From assembly GCF_029961765.1 (NCBI RefSeq), contig NZ_CP124681.1, positions 4,526,001 through 4,590,000 of the forward strand: 64,000 nucleotides of DNA. The letters run 5' to 3'. The first letter of the stretch is position 1. The number at the start of each line of letters is the position of its first letter. Origin of the DNA: Nocardioides sp. QY071 (lineage in GTDB: Bacteria > Actinomycetota > Actinomycetes > Propionibacteriales > Nocardioidaceae). Of this stretch, positions 1 to 7,986 are shown one piece after another. The notes beneath the pieces were generated by a model. That model searched no databases. It was not told the origin of the DNA and saw nothing but the letters and a program-made list of their open reading frames with translations. A program made the translations under genes and the position numbers.

Positions 1-391
1 TCAGCGAGAGGTCCTGCCAGGCGTTGCGGAGGTCGAGCATCGCGGCGTGCACGCCGTTGGGGCCGGGCTCGCCGACGCCGTCCTCGACCCGGGCCAGGAT
101 CGTGCGGCTGGTGGAGAGGTAGGAGAGCAGGCCGTGCTCGCGGCGTACCCGGGAGTCCAGGAGCGGGTCGGTCATCCGGCGTACCTCACCGACGGCGACG
201 CCCTCGCCGTGGCCGTCGTAGCGCGACCAGAGCGCGGCCTGTGCACTGCTGACCGATGCACCCACCACGCGGCGGCGGACGTAGCCGTCGGTGCCGGCGT
301 TGGCGATGTTGTTGCCGGCCACGTCGAGGGCGACCTGGTTGTAGCGCAGTCCGGAGAGAGCGGTGTTGATCGACCCGAACGACCCGACCAT
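1..391 (-). CDS. flgK: Flagellar hook-associated protein FlgK, N-terminal part, cut by window edge
   Basis: Only the first 130 residues are visible because the gene runs off the left edge. FlgK is the first hook-filament junction protein; it is exported by the flagellar secretion system and assembles at the hook tip. Residues 3-40 carry the rod/hook/HAP N-terminal signature, including LSGLRYNQVALDVAGNNIAN, shared with FlgE and FlgC here. The ATG at 391 overlaps the flgN stop by one base (TGATG), so translation is probably coupled to its chaperone gene. That order, chaperone then FlgK, fits FlgN acting as the FlgK/FlgL export chaperone. flgL would be expected just outside the window. Confidence 0.92.
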   Translation of the reverse strand, partial: MVGSFGSINTALSGLRYNQVALDVAGNNIANAGTDGYVRRRVVGASVSSAQAALWSRYDGHGEGVAVGEVRRMTDPLLDSRVRREHGLLSYLSTSRTILARVEDGVGEPGPNGVHAAMLDLRNAWQDLSL

Positions 392-888
392 CACAGGCTC
401 CGGTCGAGCAGGTGGTGGCGGGGGGTGTCGGCGACGACGGTGCCGGCGTGGGTGTAGCTCGCGGTCGTCGTACCCCCGATGGCGAGCAGGGTCTCGCGCG
501 CGGACCGGTAGCCGGCGGTGAGCAGGCCCTTGGCCTCCTCGGAGGTCTCGGCGATGTCGCGCGCGGTCGCGACGAGGGCGTCGCGGTGGTCGCGAAGGAT
601 CCCCGCCCACGGGTCGGGCGCGGCCTCGGCGAGCGCGGCCAGCGACGGGTTGGGCGTGAGCCCGAGGACGGCGGCGGCCTCGTCGGCGGCGGCGGCGCGC
701 AGCACCTCGGTGGCGCGAAGGTCGTCGAGCAGGTCCTCGATGTCCCGGGTGGCGTTGACCAGCCACCGGGTCCGGCCGCTGGCGAGCACCAGGCGTTCGA
801 CCTCGAGCCGGTAGGACAGTGCCTCGAGCATCTCGCGCTCCCGCCACAGGACCTGTGACAGCTTGTCCATGTCTGCGGTGTCGATCAC
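391..888 (-). CDS. flgN: FlgN-family flagellar export chaperone
   Basis: This 165-residue protein is predicted to be almost entirely helical, as FlgN proteins are (usually 140-165 residues). FlgN holds FlgK and FlgL in the cytoplasm for the export gate. The GTG start at 888 was chosen because AGGAGG (895-900) sits 6 bases upstream. An internal ATG at 870 is possible but has no comparable ribosome site. The early segment LSQVLWREREMLEALSYRLE and the heptad-like Leu/Ala pattern are typical of the family. Position directly before flgK is the strongest support, since sequence conservation in this family is low. Confidence 0.75.
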   Translation of the reverse strand: MIDTADMDKLSQVLWREREMLEALSYRLEVERLVLASGRTRWLVNATRDIEDLLDDLRATEVLRAAAADEAAAVLGLTPNPSLAALAEAAPDPWAGILRDHRDALVATARDIAETSEEAKGLLTAGYRSARETLLAIGGTTTASYTHAGTVVADTPRHHLLDRSL

Positions 889-934
889 GACACTCCTCCT
901 TCGTCCGCCCCGAGCCGGGGACATTCGTGCCGTC

Positions 935-961
935 CCATCGCCCGTCCGGTGCCGGACCTGA
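935..961 (-). promoter_or_regulatory. Candidate sigma-28 promoter for flgN-flgK
   Basis: Reading the minus strand, TCAG (958-961) is followed by 15 bases and GGCGATGG (935-942). This is one mismatch from the GCCGATGG -10 seen upstream of cheB, cheR, fliS and flhA. It lies 47 bases before the flgN GTG. It is the weakest member of the set by -10 match, but spacing and -35 agree exactly. Confidence 0.4.
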
Positions 962-1097
962 GCGTTTTCGCCGAACGGGCGACGTACGGATGTCCGTGGT
1001 GACCACCCGGACCCGGGACCTGGGTCCCCATTCGTCCGACCGACCGGACACTTGGAGTGCATTGCCCTGCGCGTCGCCGCCGCGAGGCCGGAACCTC

Positions 1098-1949
1098 ATG
1101 CATGTGAACGCGAACGACGCCACCGCCGCCACCTCGGGTACCGACGAGCTGATCACCAGCCACATGCCCCTGGTGGGACACATCGTGCGGGAGACCATGG
1201 GACGGGTGCCGTCCCACGTCAACCGCGACGACCTGACCTCGGCCGGCCTGACCGCACTGGTCCTGGCGGCCCGCGCGTTCGACGCGACGCGGGGGGTCCC
1301 CTTCGACCGGTACGCCGCCACCCGGATCCGCGGCGCCCTGCTCGACGAGCTGCGCTCGGTCGACTGGGCCTCCCGTTCGGTGCGACGCCGCGCCCGCGAC
1401 CTCGCCGAGACCCGCAACCAGCTCGCCGTCGTCCTCGGCCGGACCCCCACGCTGGCCGAGGTCGCCCGGGCGACCGGTCTCAGCGAGGACGAGGTCGTCG
1501 CCAACGACGACGACGTCTCCCGCGCGCAGGTGCTGTCCCTGCAGGGCTCGAGCACCACCCCGATCGAGGAGCTGGTCCCCACCCGCGCTCCCTCCCCCGA
1601 GGACCTGCTGGAGCACGGCGAGCGGCTCACCTACCTGCGCGAGGCGATCGCCGAGCTGCCCGACCGGCTGCGGGTCGTGGTCGAGGACTACTTCTTCTCC
1701 GAGCGACCGATGGCCGACATCGCCGAGGACCTGGGCGTCACCGACTCCCGGATCTCCCAGATGCGCGCCGAGGCGCTCTCGCTGCTGCGCGACGCGCTCA
1801 ACCACGAGCTCGAGCCCGCCCTGGTCCGTCCCACGGGCAAGGCCGGCGGGGTCGCCCAGCGCCGCCGCGAGTCGTACTTCGCCGCCGTCGCCGCCCGCCA
1901 CGCGGCCGGCATGCGCCGCGGCCTCAGCCCGCTCGACGCGGTCGGCTGA
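1098..1949 (+). CDS. fliA: FliA/WhiG-type RNA polymerase sigma factor (sigma-28 class)
   Basis: This 283-residue group 3 sigma factor probably directs transcription of the flagellar genes. Region 2 spans roughly residues 20-95 (core binding and -10 recognition, with RYAATRIRGALLDELRSVDW). Region 3 follows with SVRRRARDL and a short TPTLAEVARATGLSEDEV segment. Region 4 near the end carries the helix-turn-helix MADIAEDLGVTDSRISQMRA for -35 recognition. About 35 residues beyond region 4 are an extension. The ATG at 1098 fits the family start; the GAGG upstream is a weak ribosome site. In non-motile Streptomyces the homologue WhiG controls sporulation, but here the flagellar neighbours argue for the motility role. 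No FlgM-like anti-sigma gene was recognised in the window. Confidence 0.85.
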   Translation: MHVNANDATAATSGTDELITSHMPLVGHIVRETMGRVPSHVNRDDLTSAGLTALVLAARAFDATRGVPFDRYAATRIRGALLDELRSVDWASRSVRRRARDLAETRNQLAVVLGRTPTLAEVARATGLSEDEVVANDDDVSRAQVLSLQGSSTTPIEELVPTRAPSPEDLLEHGERLTYLREAIAELPDRLRVVVEDYFFSERPMADIAEDLGVTDSRISQMRAEALSLLRDALNHELEPALVRPTGKAGGVAQRRRESYFAAVAARHAAGMRRGLSPLDAVG

Positions 1950-1954
1950 CCGGC

Positions 1955-2965
1955 ATGGGCTCCCGACACGACCGCGTCTACGTCTACTACCCGCGCGGCC
2001 TGCGCACCGGCGGTCCCGAGGCGCTGCACCAGCTGGTCGACAGCCTGCGCCGCCAGGGCGAGGACGCGTTCCTGGTCGCCGTCCCCGGCTCGGAGGACGC
2101 CGAGCGGGTGGCCGAGTACGCCCACTACGACGCCCCCGAGGCCGAGGTCCGCGACGTCGCCGGGGCCGCGGTGGTCCTGCCCGAGGTCTGGTTCACCTCG
2201 CTGTCGGTGTTCGAGCACGCGACGCCGTACTGCTGGTGGTTGAGCATCGACAACGCCCCCGTCTTCTCCACCGACTGGCAGTACCGCGACCCGTGGCGCC
2301 CGGTCACCCGGCACACACCGCCGACCGAAGGTCCCGGGCTCGACATCGCGCTCGGCCGCCGCGTGCACAACCTCACGCAGTCCCACTACGCCTGGGCCTA
2401 CCTGTTCACCCGCCTCGGCACCTGCGGGTCGATGCTCTCCGACCACACCGACCCGGCGCCGTACGACGCCCTCGACCTCGTCGCACCCGGGGACCGCGGC
2501 CCGACGGTCGCCTACAACCCGGCGAAGGCGGACCTGGTCACCGAGGTGCTCGCGGGCCTGCTGCCCGAGGTCACCTTCGTGCCGTTGGCCGGCCTGACCC
2601 GGCCCGAGCTCGCCGCGACCCTGGCGAGCTCGGCGGTGTACCTCGACCTCGGCTTCCACCCCGGCAAGGACCGCCTCCCCCGCGAGGCCGCGCTCGCCGG
2701 CGCGACCGTCGTGGTGGCCCGCCGCGGCGCCGGCGCCTACCACGCGGACACCCCGCTGCCCGCCGAGCACCGGCTGCTGCCGACCGAGGACATGGTCGAG
2801 CGGGCCGCGGACACGGTGCGCGCGATCCTGGCCGACCCGGAGACGCACCACGCGCAGCAGAAGGACTACCGCGAGCAGGTCCGGGGCGAGCGGGTCCGCT
2901 TCGACGAACAGGTCCGCCGGATCTTCGTCGAGGGTCGCCTCGGCGAGGACGGCAGCGGGTCCTAG
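1955..2965 (+). CDS. GT-B glycosyltransferase-like protein beside the sigma factor
   Basis: This 336-residue protein begins 5 bases after the sigma-factor stop, so the two are likely co-transcribed. The N-terminal half (VYYPRGLRTGGPEALHQLVDSLRR, in two parts VYYPRGLRTGG and EALHQLVDSL) resembles the acceptor domain of GT-B enzymes. The C-terminal RLPREAALAGATVVVARRG segment resembles the donor-sugar binding region of GT4-type enzymes. A substrate cannot be read from the sequence. Position 670 bases before flagellin suggests flagellin glycosylation as a hypothesis. The second transferase at 6492 belongs to a different subgroup. Confidence 0.6.
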   Translation: MGSRHDRVYVYYPRGLRTGGPEALHQLVDSLRRQGEDAFLVAVPGSEDAERVAEYAHYDAPEAEVRDVAGAAVVLPEVWFTSLSVFEHATPYCWWLSIDNAPVFSTDWQYRDPWRPVTRHTPPTEGPGLDIALGRRVHNLTQSHYAWAYLFTRLGTCGSMLSDHTDPAPYDALDLVAPGDRGPTVAYNPAKADLVTEVLAGLLPEVTFVPLAGLTRPELAATLASSAVYLDLGFHPGKDRLPREAALAGATVVVARRGAGAYHADTPLPAEHRLLPTEDMVERAADTVRAILADPETHHAQQKDYREQVRGERVRFDEQVRRIFVEGRLGEDGSGS

Positions 2966-2971
2966 CTGCCC

Positions 2972-3499
2972 CTACTCCCCGACGGCGCCGTCGATCGACT
3001 GGCGCAGGAGATCGGCGTGACCGTTGTGCCGGGCGTACTCCTCGACCATGTGGCCGAGCAGCCAGCGCATCGTGACCGGCTCCGCCGGGTCGGCGGCCGG
3101 CGTGGCCAGGCCCAGCTCGCCGGCGAGCGTCTCGTCGATCACCCGGTCCGAGACGGCGACCGCGTCGTCGTACCACTCCCAGAGCTGGTCGGCGCCGAAG
3201 TCGCGGGCGTGCGCCCATGCCCAGTCAGGGTCGTCGACGTCGGCGACCCCCAGCCAGGCCGGCATCGCCACCCCGCCGGCGAAGGACAGGTTGAACCAGC
3301 CCGACTCGACCATCGTCAGGTGCAGGACCAGACCGGCGAGCGTCATCGTCGTCGGCGCCAGCGGCCGGCGGAGCTGCTCGTCGGTGAGGCCGGCGCACTT
3401 CCACCGCAGCGTGTCGCGGTGGAAGTCGAGGAAGCCCCGCAGGGTCTCGGCCTCGGTCCCGTCGAGGGGTGGCTGGCGCCGGTCGTCCCGAGTCGTCAT
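2972..3499 (-). CDS. DinB/DUF664 family protein
   Basis: This is a 175-residue four-helix-bundle protein of the DinB/DUF664 type, known for divalent-metal or mycothiol-linked chemistry in some members; the role here is unknown. Recognisable parts are LRGFLDFHRDTLRWKCAGL at the start, TLAGLVLHLTMVESGWF with its conserved His, and MRWLLGHMVEEYARHNGHAD near the end, giving a possible His triad. The ATG at 3499 is preferred because TAGGTT (3507-3512 on the minus strand) lies exactly 7 bases upstream, which suggests a leaderless transcript. It converges on the glycosyltransferase with a 6-base gap. It has no evident flagellar function. Confidence 0.8.
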   Translation of the reverse strand: MTTRDDRRQPPLDGTEAETLRGFLDFHRDTLRWKCAGLTDEQLRRPLAPTTMTLAGLVLHLTMVESGWFNLSFAGGVAMPAWLGVADVDDPDWAWAHARDFGADQLWEWYDDAVAVSDRVIDETLAGELGLATPAADPAEPVTMRWLLGHMVEEYARHNGHADLLRQSIDGAVGE

Positions 3500-3541
3500 G
3501 CCCGGCAACCTAGGGCCGCCGAACTTTTTCCGGAAGACCTC

Positions 3542-3568
3542 TCAGCTCGTCTCCGGCGGCGCCGAACG
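3542..3568 (+). promoter_or_regulatory. Candidate sigma-28 promoter of flagellin
   Basis: TCAG (3542-3545), 15 bases, then GCCGAACG (3561-3568). The -10 deviates after GCCGA from the GCCGATGG form found elsewhere in the island. It lies about 65 bases before fliC, leaving a leader with the strong ribosome site GGAGGG (3620-3625). Confidence 0.5.
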
Positions 3569-3632
3569 AGCACCCGACGGGAGACCACGGACGGTCCCCG
3601 GCCAACTGACCTGATTCCAGGAGGGAAACATC

Positions 3633-4466
3633 ATGGGTCTTCGCATCAACCAGAACATCGAGGCCACCAACGCCTACCGCAACCTGTCGGTGACGCAGGG
3701 TCAGCTCTCGAAGTCGATGGAGAAGCTCTCGTCCGGCTTCCGGATCAACCGCGCCGCCGACGACGCGGCCGGCCTGGCGATCTCCGAGGGCCTGCGGGCG
3801 CAGACCGGTGGCCTCAAGGTCGCCGTCCGCAACGCGCAGGACGGCATCTCGGTCGTGCAGACGACGGAAGGTGCGCTCACCGAGGTCCACTCGATCCTGC
3901 AGCGCATGCGTGACCTCGCCGTCCAGGGCTCGAACGACAGCAACAACGCCGACGCGCGTGCCAACATCAAGGCGGAGGCGGACCAGCTCACCAGCGAGCT
4001 GACCCGCATCGGCAACTCCACCAACTTCAACGGCACCAAGCTCCTCGACGGCTCGGCCACCGCCCTGAACTTCCAGGTCGGCGCCGACGGCGACGCCAAC
4101 AGCGCGATCACCGTCAACCTGTCCTCGGCCAACGTCACCGCGGTGTCCAGCTCGCTGTCCGCCGTGTCGTTCAGCAGCTTCTCCTCGTCGCAGAGCGCCA
4201 TCACCGCCATCGACGCGCAGATCAAGTCGGTCTCCACCGCCCGAGCGAACCTCGGTGCCTACCAGAACCGGCTCGAGCACACGATCGCCAACGTCAACGT
4301 CGCGATCGAGAACCTGTCCGCCTCGGAGTCGCGGATCCGTGACACCGACATGGCCTCGGAGATGATGAGCTTCACCCGCTCGCAGATCCTCAGTCAGGCA
4401 GGTACCGCGATGCTGGCGCAGGCCAACTCCGCCCCGCAGGGCGTGCTGAGCCTGCTGCGCGGCTGA
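3633..4466 (+). CDS. fliC: Flagellin
   Basis: This 277-residue protein is the filament subunit. It has conserved N-terminal D0/D1 helices (residues 1-140, with LEKLSSGFRINRAADDAAGL-like sequence SSGFRINRAADDAAGLAISE) and C-terminal D1/D0 helices (about 190-277, ending LSQAGTAMLAQANSAPQGVL). The central Ser/Thr/Ala-rich segment is short, so no large D2/D3 surface domain is present. The Ser-rich stretch VSSSLSAVSFSSFSSSQSAI would offer many sites for O-glycosylation, consistent with the two glycosyltransferases nearby but not proof. A strong GGAGGG ribosome site precedes the ATG. It is the only flagellin gene in the window. Confidence 0.97.
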   Translation: MGLRINQNIEATNAYRNLSVTQGQLSKSMEKLSSGFRINRAADDAAGLAISEGLRAQTGGLKVAVRNAQDGISVVQTTEGALTEVHSILQRMRDLAVQGSNDSNNADARANIKAEADQLTSELTRIGNSTNFNGTKLLDGSATALNFQVGADGDANSAITVNLSSANVTAVSSSLSAVSFSSFSSSQSAITAIDAQIKSVSTARANLGAYQNRLEHTIANVNVAIENLSASESRIRDTDMASEMMSFTRSQILSQAGTAMLAQANSAPQGVLSLLRG

Positions 4467-4485
4467 TCGTCCTGTCGTACGACGA

Positions 4486-4530
4486 GGCGCCGGCGGGACC
4501 CTCGGTCCTGCCGGCGCCCTCGCCGGTTTT
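4486..4530 (+). terminator. Intrinsic terminator after fliC
   Basis: Arms at 4486-4500 and 4504-4518 pair almost perfectly around a 3-base loop. A TTTT run follows at 4527-4530, after a short GC-rich gap. It probably limits read-through from the highly expressed flagellin gene into fliD, which starts only 24 bases later. Confidence 0.65.
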
Positions 4531-4553
4531 CCGCCCCGACCTGAGGAGCAGCA

Positions 4554-5864
4554 GTGGCAACCGCAAGCATCGGCGGCCTGGCCAGTGGCCTGGACACCGC
4601 GACGATCATCGACCAGCTGATCCAGCTCGAGGCCGCGACCCAGACCAAGCTGAAGAGCAAGGTCACCTCACAGCAGGCCGAGTCCACGGCGCTGCAGGGC
4701 GTGAACTCCAAGCTGGCGGCCCTGGTCACCAGCGCCACCGCCCTCGCGACCGGCACCACCAGCGGTGTCTGGGCGACCTTGCAGGCGACGTCCTCGTCGA
4801 CCTCGGTCGCCGTCACCGCCCGCAGCAACGCCGCCCCGTCGACCATCTCGGTCGGCGTCACCCAGACCGCCCTGACCCACCGGCTGGCGTTCGGCCAGGC
4901 GACCGGGCTGACCACGGCGGGCGCCGTACCGACCTCGGTGACGCTGGCCCGCGGCGCCGACACCGTCGAGATCACCTCCGACGGCACCCTCGGCGGTCTG
5001 GTCAACGCCATCAACGCCGCCGACTCCGGGGTGCGCGCCTCGGCCGTCAAGGTCGCCGACGGCTCGTACCGCCTCCTCGTCGAGTCGAGCACGACCGGCG
5101 CCGCGCAGGCCTTCACGCTCACCGAGACCGGCACCGGCGCGGCCGTCCTCGGTGGACCCGAGGCCGCCCTCACCCAGACCGCCCGCGACGCGATCGCCAC
5201 CGTCGGGGGCATCTCGGTGACCTCCACGACCAACACCTTCACCGACGTCCTCGACGGCGTCGACATCACCCTGGCCAGCACCGCCGCGCCCGGCACGACG
5301 GCCGAGGTCACCATCACCCGCGACGCCAAGACCCGGGCGAGCGCGACCAACGACTTCGTCACCGCGATCAACGCCACCCTCGGCCTGATCGCCTCGGTGG
5401 GTGACCCGAAGACCGGCTCGGTGCGGGCCAACAGCACGCTGCGCAGCGTCTCGTCGTCCCTGGTCGAGACGATCTACCCGCCCGACGGGACGAGCCTCGC
5501 CTCGATCGGCATCGAGACCGATCGCTACGGCAAGATCACGTTCGACCAGGACAAGTTCGCGGCCGCGTTCGCCGCCGACCCGGCCGGTACGCAGAGCGCC
5601 TTCGCCGCGTTCGCCGACCGGGTGAAGACCGCCGCCACGGCGGCCTCCGACGCCTCCACCGGCACCGTCACGGCCGCGGTCAACAGCCGCAACGCGACGA
5701 TCACCCAGCTCAACCAGAGCATCAAGGACTGGGACGACCGGCTGGCGCTGCGCCGTACGACACTCGAGCGGCAGTTCACCGCCCTCGAGGTCGCGATGAG
5801 CCAGATGCAGAGCCAGTCGAGCTGGCTCGCCGGACAGCTCGCGTCGCTGCCTGGCTCAGCCTGA
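4554..5864 (+). CDS. fliD: Flagellar filament cap protein FliD
   Basis: This 436-residue hook-associated protein 2 caps the growing filament and helps flagellin fold at the tip. The start has the typical ASIGGLASGLDTATIIDQLI sequence. A coiled coil at about 30-60 (KLKSKVTSQQAESTALQGVN) and a matching C-terminal coiled coil at about 365-430 form the leg domains. The middle is Thr/Ala-rich beta structure. The GTG at 4554 is preceded by GAGGAGCAGCA, giving a clear ribosome site. The stop codon lies at the left edge of a long inverted repeat. fliS follows after 232 bases. Confidence 0.93.
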   Translation: MATASIGGLASGLDTATIIDQLIQLEAATQTKLKSKVTSQQAESTALQGVNSKLAALVTSATALATGTTSGVWATLQATSSSTSVAVTARSNAAPSTISVGVTQTALTHRLAFGQATGLTTAGAVPTSVTLARGADTVEITSDGTLGGLVNAINAADSGVRASAVKVADGSYRLLVESSTTGAAQAFTLTETGTGAAVLGGPEAALTQTARDAIATVGGISVTSTTNTFTDVLDGVDITLASTAAPGTTAEVTITRDAKTRASATNDFVTAINATLGLIASVGDPKTGSVRANSTLRSVSSSLVETIYPPDGTSLASIGIETDRYGKITFDQDKFAAAFAADPAGTQSAFAAFADRVKTAATAASDASTGTVTAAVNSRNATITQLNQSIKDWDDRLALRRTTLERQFTALEVAMSQMQSQSSWLAGQLASLPGSA

Positions 5865-6014
5865 ATCCGCCGGTGGGTGGCGTAGCGAGCGTCATCCCAG
5901 GGGTGCGATCGCAAGGCGCGGGCGCGACGACGTGCTCTCTCGCCCTTCGAGCGTCCGCAACGCAGCGAGCGCGCCGCTGGGGTGGCGCGTAGTAGCCACC
6001 CATCGGTGGATTCG
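5862..6014. repeat. About 150-bp imperfect inverted repeat between fliD and fliS
   Basis: Left arm 5862-5881 and right arm 5995-6014 match at 17 of 20 positions in inverted orientation. An inner pair (around 5891-5905 and 5971-5985, CATCCCAG versus its complement) continues the symmetry, so the whole segment could fold into one long hairpin. It begins on the fliD stop codon and ends 4 bases before a sigma-28-like promoter. It has no coding capacity that looks real. It may be a non-autonomous mobile repeat or a large terminator; the sequence alone does not decide. Confidence 0.6.
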
Positions 6015-6017
6015 GGC

Positions 6018-6044
6018 TAATGCAGCTGACAAATCGGCCGATGG
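6018..6044 (+). promoter_or_regulatory. Sigma-28-like promoter of the fliS operon
   Basis: TAAT (6018-6021), 15 bases, then GCCGATGG (6037-6044). This is the copy closest to the classical TAAA-N15-GCCGATAA consensus of flagellar sigma factors. Transcription would begin near 6052, giving a leader of about 45 bases to the fliS ATG. Confidence 0.65.
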
Positions 6045-6096
6045 GGAGGTCGTCCGCGACCACCACACGGGTCCAGGCACCGGAACAGGAGTGATC

Positions 6097-6489
6097 ATGC
6101 AGGGCAGCGCAGCGCGCACGGCGTACGTCGGGAACGCGATCGCGACGGCCAGCCCGGCCCGGCTCCTGGTGATGCTGTGCGACCGCCTGGTGCTCGACGT
6201 CGAGCGCGCCGCCCGCGCGCAGGTCGACGGCGACCGGGTCGAGACCCACAACCAGCTGGTGCACGCCCAGGCGATCGTCACCGAGCTGCGCAGCTCCCTG
6301 CGCCCCGAGGGCTGGCGCGGGGGCGCCGAGCTGGCGTCGCTCTACGCCTACCTCGACCGCCGTCTCGTGGAGGCCAACACCCACAACGACCGGCGCGCGA
6401 CCGCCGAGGCGCTCGGCCTGTGCCGCGCGATCCGCGACACGTGGCGCGAGGCCGCGATGCGGGCGGCCGGTCTCGCCGCGGGGGCGTGA
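6097..6489 (+). CDS. fliS: Flagellin export chaperone FliS
   Basis: This 130-residue helical chaperone binds the flagellin C-terminus in the cytoplasm and prevents early polymerisation. Diagnostic features are the N-terminal AYVGNAIATASPARLLVMLCDRL segment (in pieces AYVGNAIATA and SPARLLVMLCDRLV), the counterpart of the family motif Y-x-x-N-x-(V/I)-x-T-A-s-P-x-x-L-(I/V)-x-M-L-Y-D, and the later L-Y-x-Y-L-d-r-R-L sequence LYAYLDRRLVEANTHND. AGGAG at 6087-6091 sits just before the ATG at 6097. Alternative GTG 6091 overlaps that site and is less likely. Confidence 0.92.
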   Translation: MQGSAARTAYVGNAIATASPARLLVMLCDRLVLDVERAARAQVDGDRVETHNQLVHAQAIVTELRSSLRPEGWRGGAELASLYAYLDRRLVEANTHNDRRATAEALGLCRAIRDTWREAAMRAAGLAAGA

Positions 6490-6491
6490 CG

Positions 6492-7565
6492 ATGCGGATC
6501 TACGCCTGGACGGGCACCCAGTACCACGAGGGCGTCGGCACCCTGCGCTACCGGATCACCACGCCGCTGAGCGAGGCCGAGCACCAGGGGCTGGCGCAGT
6601 GGCGCTTCGGCGCGGACATGTACCCCGAGGTCGCGATGGTGCACGACGTGCTCATCGGACAGCTGCTCATCCAGCCCAGCGGTGCTGAGGTCTGGGAGAC
6701 CCTGGCGAGGGTCGACGACGGTCCGCTGCTCGTCGCCGAGCACGACGACGACATCGTCAACGTGCGCCCCGACAACCCGTACTTCGGGCACCACGGCGTC
6801 AGCTACGACGAGTTCATGGCCACCAACGTGGTCGCCGCACGCCGCGCCCTCGCCGCCTCCGACCTCGTGACGGTGTCGGTGCCCCACCTCGCCGAGCAGT
6901 ACGCCGAGCACACCGACGCCCCGATCGTCGTCCTGCCCAACACCGTCGACGGCGTCCTGCTCGACGTGCCCCAGCGGGTGCGGGCGAAGGGCGAGCGGCT
7001 GCGGGTGGGCTGGAGCGGCAGCGCCACCCACGACAAGGACATGCGGCAGAACGTCGAGGGGATCCGCTACGGGCTGCGCAAGACCGGTGCCCAGCTGGTG
7101 CTGATGGGCGCCGACTACCGGCCGCTGATGAGGCAGGCGGACGCGGAGTACCACGCCTGGAAGACCCAGATCGACGAGTACTACCTGGTCGTGTCGACCT
7201 TCCACGTCGCGCTCGCGCCGCTGGCCGACGACCTGTTCAACCGCTCGAAGAGCCCGCTCAAGGCACTCGAGGCATCCGCGCTCGGCATCCCCGTGGTCGC
7301 CTCGGACGCCGGTCCCTACCGCGACTTCGTGATCCACGGCGAGACCGGATTCCTGTGCCGCACCGACGACGACTGGATGCGCGCGCTGCGCGCCCTCGAC
7401 GCCGACGAGGACCTGCGCCAGGCGATGGGCGCCGCGGCCCGCGCGCACGCCGCGAACTTCACGACCCAGCTGTGGGCACCGCGCTGGATCGACACCTACC
7501 GGCAGGCCCTGGCCCGCAAGCGCGGCGTACCGGCCGACGACCTGGCACTGGTGAGCGTCCCGTGA
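6492..7565 (+). CDS. GT4-type glycosyltransferase in the fliS operon
   Basis: This 357-residue protein starts 2 bases after the fliS stop and ends in a GTGA overlap with the next gene, so it belongs to the fliS operon. It is a GT-B fold glycosyltransferase. The C-terminal donor site has LKALEASALGIPVVASD, matching the E-x7-E region of GT4 enzymes, followed by GETGFLCRTDDDWMRAL. The middle LRVGWSGSATHDKD begins the second Rossmann domain. The sugar and acceptor are unknown. Being co-transcribed with the flagellin chaperone makes flagellin glycosylation a reasonable inference. Confidence 0.75.
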   Translation: MRIYAWTGTQYHEGVGTLRYRITTPLSEAEHQGLAQWRFGADMYPEVAMVHDVLIGQLLIQPSGAEVWETLARVDDGPLLVAEHDDDIVNVRPDNPYFGHHGVSYDEFMATNVVAARRALAASDLVTVSVPHLAEQYAEHTDAPIVVLPNTVDGVLLDVPQRVRAKGERLRVGWSGSATHDKDMRQNVEGIRYGLRKTGAQLVLMGADYRPLMRQADAEYHAWKTQIDEYYLVVSTFHVALAPLADDLFNRSKSPLKALEASALGIPVVASDAGPYRDFVIHGETGFLCRTDDDWMRALRALDADEDLRQAMGAAARAHAANFTTQLWAPRWIDTYRQALARKRGVPADDLALVSVP

Positions 7566-7897
7566 CCGCAGCCCTGCCCGCGGACCGTCCGGCGTCGTGG
7601 ACCGAGGCCCTCGACCGGCTCGAGGCGCACGCCGACCACGCCGAGCAGATGCTGCGGGGCGTGCCCGCCGGCGCGACCGGCACGACGCCGGAGCCGTGGC
7701 TGCCGCCGACCGACCTGGGCCCGCTGCCCAGCGACCTGGTCCCCCGCGCGCGGATGCTGCTCGCCCGCCAACAGCGGCTGATGGCCGCGATCCCCGGCGT
7801 GCTCGCCGACAACCGTCGCCAGCAGCAGGTCGCCGACCGGGTCGGCCGGGCGACGACCACGCCGCCGACGCCGGTCTACCTCGACGTCACGGCCTGA
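7562..7897 (+). CDS. Small helical protein at FliT position (putative export chaperone)
   Basis: This 111-residue protein overlaps the glycosyltransferase by four bases (GTGA), so it is translationally coupled. It has a leading helix (TEALDRLEAHADHAEQMLRG), a Pro-rich linker, and a second helical segment (ARMLLARQQRLMAAIPGVLADN). Order fliD-fliS-x-small helical protein resembles the fliD-fliS-fliT arrangement, and FliT proteins are short and poorly conserved. The assignment rests mainly on position, size and helix content; no diagnostic FliT motif is visible. Confidence 0.5.
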   Translation: MTAALPADRPASWTEALDRLEAHADHAEQMLRGVPAGATGTTPEPWLPPTDLGPLPSDLVPRARMLLARQQRLMAAIPGVLADNRRQQQVADRVGRATTTPPTPVYLDVTA

Positions 7898-7945
7898 GAC
7901 ACCCGGAGCCCGAGCCTGCGTCAGCGTTCTCGGGCATGCCTGCGC

Positions 7946-7971
7946 CCCCGCGGACGTGAGGTCCTGCGGGG
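7946..7971. terminator. Hairpin between convergent genes
   Basis: Arms 7946-7955 and 7961-7971 pair with one bulged base around a 5-base loop. There is no T-run. It lies between the end of the fliS operon (7897) and the end of the minus-strand HNH gene (7987), where a bidirectional terminator would be expected. Confidence 0.4.
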
Positions 7972-7986
7972 TGCGGGGCGGGGTCG

